Assembly: GCA_028408675.1 (NCBI GenBank)
Contig: JAOOLH010000001.1
Span: 1 to 57,974 of the forward strand
DNA from: Prochlorococcus sp. AH-716-K03
GTDB lineage: Bacteria > Cyanobacteriota > Cyanobacteriia > PCC-6307 > Cyanobiaceae
Reading direction: 5' to 3'
DNA: 57,974 nucleotides
The position numbers were made by a program, and so were the translations under genes. Below, piece by piece: positions 21,992 through 31,513 of this stretch. Positions within the stretch are counted from its first letter, which is position 1. Each line of letters opens with the position of its first letter. The notes below the pieces were generated by a model. It saw nothing but the letters and a program-made list of their open reading frames with translations. It had not been told where the DNA came from and did not search any database.

Positions 21992-22534
21992 GTGGAAAAT
22001 TCTTTACCTAAAATATCTGGATCATGGAAATTAATGTTACTGGGGGATGGCAGTCCAACAAGACATTTCCAACTTTTAACTAATCAAGAAACAAAAATTA
22101 AATTAATATCAATGCAAATAGATCCTATATTTAATAAAGAGGCTCCAATAGAAATTAATCAATTAAAAGAACCTTTAATTAGAAGGCAAGTTTGGATTAA
22201 AAACCAAAACAAAAATCTTGCCTGGGCTGAAAGTTGGTGGAATTCAGAACAAGTCAGCCAAAACTTAAAAGAAACAAAAGAACCAATCTGGAAAAACTTA
22301 ACTCAAGATAGATCAGAATTATTTAGAGAAGTGGATAATATTTCAATAGTGAATTCAAATTGGTTAGAGGAGGAATTTTGTTTTGAAGGCCCATTTTGGT
22401 CAAGAAATTACAGATTTTTTCGCAATAAAAAACCTCTAACTATTATTCGCGAAGTCTTCAATCCTCTCTTAGAAACTTGGTTAGGTCCATCAGGAATTCA
22501 AAATTTTTCTAATCTATATTCTTCTTCTTCTTGA
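21992..22534 (+). CDS. Chorismate lyase-like protein
   Basis: SWKLMLLGDGSPTRHFQLLT...; the GTG used by the ORF track may be internal because the frame stays protein-like upstream. Confidence 0.65.
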   Translation: MENSLPKISGSWKLMLLGDGSPTRHFQLLTNQETKIKLISMQIDPIFNKEAPIEINQLKEPLIRRQVWIKNQNKNLAWAESWWNSEQVSQNLKETKEPIWKNLTQDRSELFREVDNISIVNSNWLEEEFCFEGPFWSRNYRFFRNKKPLTIIREVFNPLLETWLGPSGIQNFSNLYSSSS

Positions 22535-23083
22535 CCTTGGAATACTTCTTCCATTATTTGACCCGCTTTTTGGATTATCTTGATTTATATTGATCTCGTT
22601 AATTTTTTCAGAAGATCTTTGCCATCTATCAACTTTTAAATCTGAATCATCAGGCCATTCATCAAAAGAGTTTGATTTTCTATAAGGCAACTTCTTTTGT
22701 TGGTCCATCTGGAGACTTTTAGGTTGTCTTAAAGATAAGGCCTCTAAAGGACGCTTAGAAAAAGGTTTCTCAGCATCAACAGATATAGATTTTCTTGAAA
22801 AAGATTTAATATCTTGCGCCTCTTGATAATTATTTTGTTGATCATCCCAATTATCTTCTTCTTCTTCAAAAAACATATCCATTTTATCTGATACCCATCT
22901 TCCGACATTTTTAACATTACTACGAGAAATCCCTTGAAAATCAGTATTTCTTTTTTTACCCGGTCTAGAACCTGATACGCCATCAACAAATTGTCTGCCT
23001 GTTTCAAAAATTTTGTCAACTTGTTTATCAAGTGATCTTCTGTCAAAATTATTTCTAAAGTTTCTAAGTCTGCGAGAATCCAT
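22514..23083 (-). CDS. Hypothetical Arg/Ser-rich protein, likely disordered
   Basis: 189-aa ORF with RRRRI C-terminus, convergent overlap with the upstream gene. Confidence 0.6.
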   Translation of the reverse strand: MDSRRLRNFRNNFDRRSLDKQVDKIFETGRQFVDGVSGSRPGKKRNTDFQGISRSNVKNVGRWVSDKMDMFFEEEEDNWDDQQNNYQEAQDIKSFSRKSISVDAEKPFSKRPLEALSLRQPKSLQMDQQKKLPYRKSNSFDEWPDDSDLKVDRWQRSSEKINEININQDNPKSGSNNGRSIPRSRRRRI

Positions 23084-23167
23084 AAATTATATTTGTTTTT
23101 AAATATCAAATTACAACAAAATAAGAGGAAATTCTAAATAAAGAAACATAATCACATTTTTAAATTA

Positions 23168-23695
23168 TCAATCAAACAAAATTAAACAGTTTTTATGCCA
23201 GGATCCCTTAAAGAATAAATCACAACATTTTTTACAAGCAATATTTCTAATTCTTTTTCTATACATATATTTCTCCCCGCAATTTAAACATTTACCGGTG
23301 TATTTTAATGCCTTTCTTTCAACAGGATAATTATGTCTAATACTTATCTGAAAATTATTTTCTTCTTTATTAATTTCATTCATTTTCCTCAAAAAATTTG
23401 GCCCATGTATCTCATTAATATTCAAAATCCTATCTACCCATGCATGAATCATTTCATGACATAAGGTGCTGTAAATTTCATTACACGATAATTTACTTAA
23501 AATTGGCTTTGACAAAATTATTTCAGAATCAATGACTCCGTTCAGTTGTTTGCGCTTATAAAAACCTGCAGTTGTTTTTAATCTATTATCGCTCCATCTA
23601 ACCTTTACCAAAGGTTCTTTATTAGTTGTTAAAGATTGATCAAAGAATTGCCTATTAAACTTATGAAATACTGGTAAAAGAGGAATTAGAGACAT
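23168..23695 (-). CDS. SprT-like zinc metallopeptidase
   Basis: CHEMIHAWVD (HExxH) and C-terminal CLNCGEKYMYRKRIRNIACKKC zinc ribbon. Confidence 0.88.
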   Translation of the reverse strand: MSLIPLLPVFHKFNRQFFDQSLTTNKEPLVKVRWSDNRLKTTAGFYKRKQLNGVIDSEIILSKPILSKLSCNEIYSTLCHEMIHAWVDRILNINEIHGPNFLRKMNEINKEENNFQISIRHNYPVERKALKYTGKCLNCGEKYMYRKRIRNIACKKCCDLFFKGSWHKNCLILFD

Positions 23696-23780
23696 TATCG
23701 ATTAAATTTAGTATTATTTTGACAAAAAAAGTCATCAAAATCGATTTATTTTCTTAAAATCAAAGAAAAACTAATTAAAA

Positions 23781-24200
23781 ATGGATGCATTACTAGTAAA
23801 AGATATTGGTACTAAAGCTTTATTGGTTGGAGGAGCAGTGCTTGTTTCTTTTTGGACCTTCAATGCTGTTAAGCTTGTTATAAGTGCTAGAGGAATTAAT
23901 CCATTAGTACGGAAATTTTTTGATCAAGTCGCAGCTGGTAGAATTGACGCTGCGTATGGACTAACTACTAAAACTTACAAAACGCATGTAAAACGTCAAG
24001 ACTTTCTAAAATTTTTAGCTGGCTTAAATTTAAATAAGTATAGAAATCTAAAGTCAGGAAGACCAAGAGTTCAAGAAGATCAAATAATAATTACTTTAAA
24101 TTTAAAATCTGAGGATAAGAAGGATGAACTTCCGTTAGATTTTACTTTTTCAAAAAGTGATAAAGATTGGAAGATAGACAGAATAGCTAAAGTAAATTAA
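23781..24200 (+). CDS. Conserved hypothetical protein with N-terminal TM helix
   Basis: 139 aa; KALLVGGAVLVSFWTFNAVKLVI then a globular domain. Confidence 0.75.
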   Translation: MDALLVKDIGTKALLVGGAVLVSFWTFNAVKLVISARGINPLVRKFFDQVAAGRIDAAYGLTTKTYKTHVKRQDFLKFLAGLNLNKYRNLKSGRPRVQEDQIIITLNLKSEDKKDELPLDFTFSKSDKDWKIDRIAKVN

Positions 24201-24217
24201 TAAAGGTTCAAAAACTT

Positions 24218-25549
24218 GTGAAAAATGAAAAACTTCGGCAAGAAGAAATAATAAAAAAATTAGAATTACACCCAAGCAGATTAGATAAAGAAAAAATCAT
24301 ATTTGAAGCAATGAGAAAAGGTCTGAATGATTTTTTTGAGGGAGTAAGTATGGCATTAGATCCTTTAGTAACTTTTGGTGTCAAGCAAGTACCTGAAAAA
24401 AAAGAAGAAACATCAAGTCAAGGATGTAAATGGAGTATTTTTAAGGTATTAACAAATCAATTAATCAAAAGAGAACTTACTGGGCATGCCGCTAGAGATG
24501 CGATCAATTTAGTTATGAATTCTGCAACTAAAGAACAATGGAACGGATTTTATAGACGCGTATTAATTAAAGATCTTCGTTGTGGGGTTTCTGAAAAAAC
24601 AATAAATAAAGTTGCAAAAAAATTTCCAAAGTATAAGATCCCAATTTTCTCATGTCCCCTTGCACATGACAGCGCAAACCATGAAAAGAAAATGGTAGGC
24701 AAGAAACAAATTGAGATTAAATTAGACGGAGTCAGAGTATTAACAATTATTAGAAAAAATAAAGTAGAAATGTTTTCTCGGAACGGCAAACAATTTAATA
24801 ACTTTGGTCATATCATTACAGAAATAGAAAAAGTATTAGAGAAACATCCTGCTCCCTACGATTTAGTCTTAGACGGTGAAGTAATGAGTGCTAATTTTCA
24901 AGACCTAATGAAGCAAGTACATAGAAAAGATGGCAAACAATCCAAAGATGCAGTTTTACACTTATTTGATATATGTCCAATTAAAGATTTCAAGAAGGGT
25001 TTATGGGAGAAAGATCAAACTACTAGAAGTTTGTTGGTAAAAGATTGGGTAGCAAAAAATGCAACTCTTTTAAAACATGTCCAAACACTTGACTGGGAAA
25101 ATGTGGATTTAGATACGCCTGAAGGACAAAGTAGATTTGTAGAACTTAATAAATCAGCCGTAGAGGGAGGATATGAAGGCGTGATGATTAAAAATCCTCA
25201 TGGTTGGTATGAATGCAAAAGAACACATAATTGGTTAAAAGCAAAACCATTCATAGAAGTTACCTTAAGAGTAGTAGCAATAGAAGAAGGGACAGGCCGA
25301 AACGAGGGCAGACTTGGAGCAATCATGGTTGAAGGTAAAGATGATCAATATAATTATCGTCTTAATTGCGGGAGTGGATTTAGTGATTCTCAACGTGAAG
25401 AATATTGGCTTGGAAGAGATAAACTAATTGGCCAATTGGTAGAAATCAGGGCTGATGCAAGAACTCAATCTCAAGATGCTGAAACATTCAGTCTTAGGTT
25501 CCCAAGATTCAAGTGCTTTAGAGGTTTCGGGCCAGGTGAAAAAATATAA
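24218..25549 (+). CDS. ATP-dependent DNA ligase (phage T4-like architecture)
   Basis: GTG start; adenylation motif IEIKLDGVRV (KxDG), FSRNGK, VLDGEVM, EGVMIKNP, WLKAKP; N-terminal RELTGHAARDAINLVM...VLIKDLRCGVSEKTINKV resembles the T4 ligase N-domain. Confidence 0.92.
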   Translation: MKNEKLRQEEIIKKLELHPSRLDKEKIIFEAMRKGLNDFFEGVSMALDPLVTFGVKQVPEKKEETSSQGCKWSIFKVLTNQLIKRELTGHAARDAINLVMNSATKEQWNGFYRRVLIKDLRCGVSEKTINKVAKKFPKYKIPIFSCPLAHDSANHEKKMVGKKQIEIKLDGVRVLTIIRKNKVEMFSRNGKQFNNFGHIITEIEKVLEKHPAPYDLVLDGEVMSANFQDLMKQVHRKDGKQSKDAVLHLFDICPIKDFKKGLWEKDQTTRSLLVKDWVAKNATLLKHVQTLDWENVDLDTPEGQSRFVELNKSAVEGGYEGVMIKNPHGWYECKRTHNWLKAKPFIEVTLRVVAIEEGTGRNEGRLGAIMVEGKDDQYNYRLNCGSGFSDSQREEYWLGRDKLIGQLVEIRADARTQSQDAETFSLRFPRFKCFRGFGPGEKI

Positions 25550-25676
25550 TTTTAAGGGAATTAGTTTCATAGAAGTCAATATTTAAGCTATCAGTAAATT
25601 ATGACAAACTAAAAAAGTAGATAATGAAATACACTATTAATGATTAATAAATTACTACCTAAAGATATTGATTTTT

Positions 25677-25829
25677 ATGGATAACAAAAATCTTTTCAAA
25701 TATATTAAAACCCCTTGCGGTCAAGCAAAATTTATAGAATTACAATCTAATAAAAGTTTGCTTGGAAAATTAAGACTTTTTTGGTTTGTAATTATTGCTT
25801 CTATAAGAGATTGGAATATTAGAGATTAA
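25677..25829 (+). CDS. Small hypothetical protein, 50 aa
   Basis: ATG..TAA: MDNKNLFKYIKTPCGQAKFIELQSNKSLLGKLRLFWFVIIASIRDWNIRD; fills a gap and overlaps the convergent DedA-like gene by 11 nt; below the track length cutoff. Confidence 0.5.
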   Translation: MDNKNLFKYIKTPCGQAKFIELQSNKSLLGKLRLFWFVIIASIRDWNIRD

Positions 25830-26430
25830 TGTCTTCTGACTCATTAATATATTCTTTAGCGTACTTTGCTGACAAATAAACAACCATCAAAGTAGAAACC
25901 ACACTTATAATTGTTATAAATAAATTATTTGTTGGCTGTAAATTTTTTAAATCCTGCAAACTTTTTGCCAAGCTCCCTATAGAACAATAAAGAAATGTTC
26001 CAGGAATGATTCCTAAAAGACCAAGAGCAAAGTTTCCAAATTTAATATTATTTAATCCATAAAAATAATTAAGAATACTAAAAGGAAAGAGAGGAGAAAG
26101 TCTTGCTAAAAGTATTAATTTGAGACCACCTCTCTGCACTACTTGTTCCATAAGACTTAATCTGGGGAAACGATTCATAACTTTTTTAAGTTTTATTGAT
26201 AAAAAACTTTTTGAAATAAAAAATGCTACTGAAGCTCCAATAACTGCCGCAAAAAAAACTATTATTGAACCAAGATAAGAACCATATAAAAAACCAGATA
26301 ATAAAGATAACCAAGAGGCAGGAAGAATTAATAAAACAATTAAAATATATAAAAGGATGAAAGCAAGAATCCCAATGTTTGTATTAAAAAAATAAGCTAA
26401 TTCATAAATATTTTCAAAAAAAGGATTCAT
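25819..26430 (-). CDS. TVP38/TMEM64 (SNARE-associated/DedA-like) membrane protein
   Basis: Multiple TM segments; SGFLYGSYLGSIIVFFAAVIGASVAFFISK; LARLSPLFPFSILNYFYGL; GIIPGTFLYCSIGS. Confidence 0.9.
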   Translation of the reverse strand: MNPFFENIYELAYFFNTNIGILAFILLYILIVLLILPASWLSLLSGFLYGSYLGSIIVFFAAVIGASVAFFISKSFLSIKLKKVMNRFPRLSLMEQVVQRGGLKLILLARLSPLFPFSILNYFYGLNNIKFGNFALGLLGIIPGTFLYCSIGSLAKSLQDLKNLQPTNNLFITIISVVSTLMVVYLSAKYAKEYINESEDINL

Positions 26431-26431
26431 A

Positions 26432-29194
26432 TCATTTTAATAATTTAAGTTTTTTATTTATTTTTTCCGATTGCAACTTTCCTTCTTTCAACTTGGCAAA
26501 ACATTCCTCAACAATATCTTTAGGAGCTTTATCTATAAAGTTTTTATTAGATATTCTCTTATTTAATGTTTCTATATCAGAATTAACTTTTTGCAGGTCC
26601 TTATTCAGTCTATCCTTTAAAGCTTCTAGATTTACAAAATCATTTAAGGGTAAATAGACTTCTATATCACCAATAATTCCAGAAAAAGACTTAGCAAAAT
26701 TATTTTTATCGATATCCTTAGATTTACAAATAAAAACTTCAGATGACTTAGTGAAAGTTTTAATATCGACTATTAAAGTTTTCAAAAAGTTAGTTAATTC
26801 AACATTATCTGAAATTAAGTAAACAGGAACCAGTTGAGATGGCTTGAGTCCTAACTCAACCCTAAGATTTCTAATCAATCTAATTATTTCAAAGAGCTCT
26901 TGAAAGGATTTATCTATTTGAGAATTTATATATTTTGTTTCTAATACAGGCCATTTCTGAAGAGATAATAAAATTTGTTCAGGTTTAATTTGCAATTTAT
27001 GCCAAAGTTCTTCAGTAATATGTGGCATAAAGGGATGAATCATAACCAAAACATCAGTTAGTACTTTGATTAATATTTTTTCAGATATTTTTCTATTGTG
27101 GGATTCTTTATTATTAAATTTTTGTTTTGCAAATTCAACATACCAATCACAAAAATCATTCCATGCAAATTCATATAATAATTTTGCAGATTCGCCTAAT
27201 TTATACTCAATTAAAAGATTAGATACTTTTGTATTCAACTGATTTAATTTTGATAAAATCCACTTATCAGATAAGTCTAAATATTTTTCATCACTCTCAT
27301 TTAAAGAATAATTTTCAGAAAAAGTTTTATTTATTAAAACAAATTTAGTAGCATTCCAAAGTTTATTTGCAAAATTCCTTGATGCTTCAACTGTTGAAGA
27401 AGTATTTTCTTTCCTATCAAAATCAAGCCTTATATCCTGACCAGCGCCAGCGACTTCACGAAGTAAAGCAAATCGCAAAGCATCAGAACCATATTTATCA
27501 ATCAACAGCAAAGGATCAATTCCGTTACCTGAACTTTTACTCATTTTTTTATTATTTTCATCTCGAACTAAACCATGAATATAAACATCTTTGAATGGAA
27601 TATTATTTGTAAAAGTTTTCCCCATCATTGTCATTCTTGCTACCCAAAAGAAAATAATATCGAAACCAGTAACTAAAACACTATTTGGATACCATTTTTT
27701 AAAATCTGCATCATTAGTATTAGGCCAACCCAATGTAGAAAAAGGCCATAACCCACTTGAAAACCATGTATCTAAAACATCCTTATCACGAATAAGTTGG
27801 AAATTAGCCCCAAATTCTTTAGTAGCTTTGCTTAATGCTTCTTTCTCATTTCTGGCAACAACATATGGAGTATTTTGATCTATTGAGTCTTCTGATTGTT
27901 TTAATACGTACCATGCAGGAATTTGATGTCCCCACCATAATTGTCTACTTATACACCAATCATTGATATTATCTAACCAATCTTTATAAACTTTCTCCCA
28001 ACGCTGAGGAATAAATGTAGGCTTTTTAGAATCAAGTTCTTTTAAACAACTTGAAGAAATATTGTCCATTTTTAAAAACCACTGTGTTGATAATAATGGC
28101 TCGATTGGCACTTTTCCTCTATCAGAAAAAGGTACTGTATTTTTATAGTTTTCTATTTTAGTTAATAACCCTAAATTATCTAATTCCTTTATGATTTGTT
28201 TTCTAGCATCAAATCTATCTAAATCCTGAAACTTTCCTGCATTAATATTAAGAGTTCCATCTTTATTCATTATATTAATTTGCTTTAAATTATTCCTTTT
28301 ACCGATAGCAAAATCATTAGGATCATGAGCTGGAGTAACCTTTACACAACCTGTACCAAAATCCTTATCAACATGTATATCAGAAATAACAGGTATTTCT
28401 CTATCAACAAAAGGTACTTTTACTTTTTTATCAATATATTTTTTATATCTTTCATCGTTTGGATTTACAGCTAAAGCGGTATCTCCCAATAAGGTTTCAG
28501 GTCGAGTTGTTGCGACCTCTAAATATTCATCTAAGATTTGACCCTGACCAGAAATTAGTGGATATTTAAAATGCCATAAGTATCCATTAACCTCCTGCAT
28601 TTCAACTTCAAGATCACTAACTGCTGATTGAGATGCTGGACACCAATTAACTAAATATTCACCTCTATAAATCAGTTTTTTCTCATGTAAAATATTAAAT
28701 GCTTCAACAACTGCTTCATTCAATTTTTCATCTAAAGTGAATCTTTCCCTTTCCCAATCGACGGAATACCCAATCCTCTTTAATTGGGATATTATTTTAC
28801 CCCCACTTTGCTCTTTCCAAGTCCAGGCTCTTTTTAAAAATTCTTCTCTGCCAATATCTTCGCTATTTTTACCCTCAACTTTTAATTTTTTTTCAAGAAT
28901 AGTTTGAACGGCTATTGAAGCATGATCAGTACCAGGCAAACACAAAACATTTTTACCAAGAAGTCTTTGAAAACGAATAATCACGTCTATTAATGCAGTA
29001 TTGAAAGCATGGCCCATATGCAAAGACCCTGTGACATTTGGAGGCGGAATAACTATACAAAAAGGATCCCCTTTATCACTAGGATTAGGACTAAATGCTC
29101 TAAAACTATCCCAGTGTGTTTGCCATTTTTGTTCTACCTGTGAAGGCAAATAATTATTTAATGTCAGTTCATCATTCGACTCATTCATTTGCAA
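26432..29194 (-). CDS. valS: Valyl-tRNA synthetase
   Basis: PPPNVTGSLHMGHAFN, KMSKSSGNGIDP, DVLDTWFSSGLWPF; true start may be the Met at codon 3. Confidence 0.98.
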   Translation of the reverse strand: MQMNESNDELTLNNYLPSQVEQKWQTHWDSFRAFSPNPSDKGDPFCIVIPPPNVTGSLHMGHAFNTALIDVIIRFQRLLGKNVLCLPGTDHASIAVQTILEKKLKVEGKNSEDIGREEFLKRAWTWKEQSGGKIISQLKRIGYSVDWERERFTLDEKLNEAVVEAFNILHEKKLIYRGEYLVNWCPASQSAVSDLEVEMQEVNGYLWHFKYPLISGQGQILDEYLEVATTRPETLLGDTALAVNPNDERYKKYIDKKVKVPFVDREIPVISDIHVDKDFGTGCVKVTPAHDPNDFAIGKRNNLKQINIMNKDGTLNINAGKFQDLDRFDARKQIIKELDNLGLLTKIENYKNTVPFSDRGKVPIEPLLSTQWFLKMDNISSSCLKELDSKKPTFIPQRWEKVYKDWLDNINDWCISRQLWWGHQIPAWYVLKQSEDSIDQNTPYVVARNEKEALSKATKEFGANFQLIRDKDVLDTWFSSGLWPFSTLGWPNTNDADFKKWYPNSVLVTGFDIIFFWVARMTMMGKTFTNNIPFKDVYIHGLVRDENNKKMSKSSGNGIDPLLLIDKYGSDALRFALLREVAGAGQDIRLDFDRKENTSSTVEASRNFANKLWNATKFVLINKTFSENYSLNESDEKYLDLSDKWILSKLNQLNTKVSNLLIEYKLGESAKLLYEFAWNDFCDWYVEFAKQKFNNKESHNRKISEKILIKVLTDVLVMIHPFMPHITEELWHKLQIKPEQILLSLQKWPVLETKYINSQIDKSFQELFEIIRLIRNLRVELGLKPSQLVPVYLISDNVELTNFLKTLIVDIKTFTKSSEVFICKSKDIDKNNFAKSFSGIIGDIEVYLPLNDFVNLEALKDRLNKDLQKVNSDIETLNKRISNKNFIDKAPKDIVEECFAKLKEGKLQSEKINKKLKLLK

Positions 29195-29280
29195 TAGTTA
29201 TTTCAGTAGTTTTTTACTTATTTTATATTGATAGACGCAAATAATTTAAAAAAATATCAGTTTGCAAAATATATGTAAAA

Positions 29281-29622
29281 CTACAAGAGTTTAAAACCAG
29301 AACCGCAAGCACACCTCTTGGCATTTTTAGGAGTTGAGATAAGAAAACCTCCACCACTTAAATCACTGTAATAATCAAGTTTTAAATCTTTTAACAAATA
29401 AAAGTTTTTAGTATCAGCATATAAAGTTATCCCCTCAGTTCTAGATATTGGAGATCCATTACATGTACCTGGTTTTAATTTAATGTGCATCCATCCTTCT
29501 GAGCCTATATTATCTTTGATTAAATCAATAGACATTTCACCCGGCGATCCACCAAAAGATGCTTGCCTTGAAAGCTCTGATGCTGCAGTTTGACTGATTG
29601 AAAGATTAACGATCTCAGTCAT
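29281..29622 (-). CDS. Iron-sulfur cluster assembly accessory protein, HesB/IscA-like
   Basis: Short protein with A-type carrier C-terminus CACGSGFKLL. Confidence 0.75.
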   Translation of the reverse strand: MTEIVNLSISQTAASELSRQASFGGSPGEMSIDLIKDNIGSEGWMHIKLKPGTCNGSPISRTEGITLYADTKNFYLLKDLKLDYYSDLSGGGFLISTPKNAKRCACGSGFKLL

Positions 29623-29638
29623 AGAAATAAAAAGAGAA

Positions 29639-29710
<72 letters not shown>

Positions 29711-29808
29711 TATAATATTTCATTCTAATAGATGAAGTTGAAAATTTTATACTAAATATTTAAATATTTCATGATTAAGGCAAAATTGAATAAATAAGAT
29801 ACAGTTTT

Positions 29809-30663
29809 ATGAACTTAAACAATGAATATAACAATCAAAAAGATAGTGATCTAGAGACTTTAGAGAGTTTCAAGATTTTAATATCAAATATTAAATATTT
29901 AAAAGATAAAACTTGGGGCTGCCCATGGCAAAAAATACAATCACATAAATCCTTGATTCCATTTTTAAATGAAGAGAGTAGTGAATTTATTGATGCAGTA
30001 TATGAAAAAAACGCGAATAATATTTGTGAAGAATTAGGAGATCTCTTATTACAAATAATGCTTCATGCAGAAATTGGCTTTGAAAAAAATCAATTTGAAT
30101 TAAAAGATGTTATTGAAAATTTAAATAAAAAAATTATTAATAGACATCCGTATATTTTTAAAAAAAAAGAAAAAGTATCTTTAAAAAAGTCACAAGAAAT
30201 TTGGGAAAAAATTAAAAATTCAGAAAATAACACGTTCTTTAAGCAATCATCAATTAGTAGACAATTGAATTCAAAAATAAAAAGTTTACCTGCAACTATA
30301 GGATCAAACCAAATTACCAATACTGTTAAACAATACGGTTTCAAGTGGCAAAATAGTAAAAAGATTTTTGATAAATTGGATGAAGAAATATGCGAATTAA
30401 AAGAGGCAATAAAAAGCAAAAAAGCACATGATATAAAAGATGAATTTGGAGATGTTTACTTTACTTTGATAAGTCTTTCAAACTTTCTAAAAATAAATCC
30501 AGAATCATCTCTTCAAAAAACTAATAAAAAATTTTTAGACAGATTTGCAATAATTGAAGATCAAGTAGGAGATAATATTAAAAAACTAAACCCAAAAGAT
30601 TTTCAGCGACTTTGGAAAATTGCTAAAAAAACACTTATGAGAGAAAAATTGAACAGAAAATGA
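29809..30663 (+). CDS. mazG: Nucleoside triphosphate pyrophosphohydrolase MazG
   Basis: CPWQKIQSHKSLIPFLNEESSEFIDA, EELGDLLLQIMLHA; second domain KDEFGDVYFTLI. Confidence 0.95.
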   Translation: MNLNNEYNNQKDSDLETLESFKILISNIKYLKDKTWGCPWQKIQSHKSLIPFLNEESSEFIDAVYEKNANNICEELGDLLLQIMLHAEIGFEKNQFELKDVIENLNKKIINRHPYIFKKKEKVSLKKSQEIWEKIKNSENNTFFKQSSISRQLNSKIKSLPATIGSNQITNTVKQYGFKWQNSKKIFDKLDEEICELKEAIKSKKAHDIKDEFGDVYFTLISLSNFLKINPESSLQKTNKKFLDRFAIIEDQVGDNIKKLNPKDFQRLWKIAKKTLMREKLNRK

Positions 30664-31511
30664 AAAATATGCCAACGTGGATAGATGAGTACCATAAAGG
30701 CTCAAGATTTGGGCTCAATGGGAAAGTATTACTTAAAAAAAATTCTAAATATCAAGAAATTCTCATTATAGAGACTGATTTTTATGGTAAAGCTTTAATG
30801 TTAGATGGATGCTGGATGACGTCATTGAGAGACGAAAAATATTATCATGAATGTCTTGTTCATCCAGCCTTAAGTAGTATTGATAAGAAATCTCATGTAC
30901 TAATTATTGGAGGGGGTGATGGTGGTACTGCAAGAGAATGCTTAAAATACTCTCAAGTTGCAAAAATTGATTTGGTAGAAATTGATGAAGAAGTCATAAA
31001 AGTATCTAAAACATTTTTACAAGAAATTGGAGGTGAAGCTTGGAGTGATGAAAGATTAGCTATACATATTGAAGATGGAGTTAAATGGGTAGAAAAAACT
31101 AAAGATAATTTTTATGATGTTATTTTTATAGATTGTTCTGATCCATCAGAATTTTCTGATTTATTATTTACAGATTTCTTTTATAAAGAATGTAAAAGAA
31201 TACTTACGAAAAAGGGAATATTAGCGACTCAAAGTGAATCGCCTGAATCATTCAAAAATATTCATATACATATTTTGAAATCACTAAATAAAATATTCAA
31301 ATTATCTAAAACTATGTATTCATTTGTGCCCATATATCCAAGTGGTATTTGGAGTTGGACATTTGCTTCAGAAGAAGAATTAAATTTATCAAAAGTAAAT
31401 TACAAAGAAGTCATGAAAATAGAAAAGAATTGTGATGTTTGGAATTTAAATTTTCAAAATGCTGCATTCAAAATGATGCCAAATAAAATTGTAAAAGAAC
31501 TCAATTTCTAA
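30660..31511 (+). CDS. speE: Spermidine synthase
   Basis: LMLDGCWMTSLRDEKYYHECLVHPAL, VLIIGGGDGGTARECLKY; 4-nt ATGA overlap with mazG. Confidence 0.96.
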   Translation: MKNMPTWIDEYHKGSRFGLNGKVLLKKNSKYQEILIIETDFYGKALMLDGCWMTSLRDEKYYHECLVHPALSSIDKKSHVLIIGGGDGGTARECLKYSQVAKIDLVEIDEEVIKVSKTFLQEIGGEAWSDERLAIHIEDGVKWVEKTKDNFYDVIFIDCSDPSEFSDLLFTDFFYKECKRILTKKGILATQSESPESFKNIHIHILKSLNKIFKLSKTMYSFVPIYPSGIWSWTFASEEELNLSKVNYKEVMKIEKNCDVWNLNFQNAAFKMMPNKIVKELNF

Positions 31512-31513
31512 AA

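Noticed and set aside
22744-23109. 121-aa ORF in another frame of the same strand
   Set aside because: Overlaps the better-supported 22514-23083 ORF; low-complexity I/L/K composition typical of an out-of-frame AT-rich read.
23713-23738. Nested short inverted repeats (ATTTTGA...TCAAAAT, TGAC-A7-GTCA) in the sprT-like divergent gap
   Set aside because: Short, AT-rich and without matching known operator consensus; likely chance.
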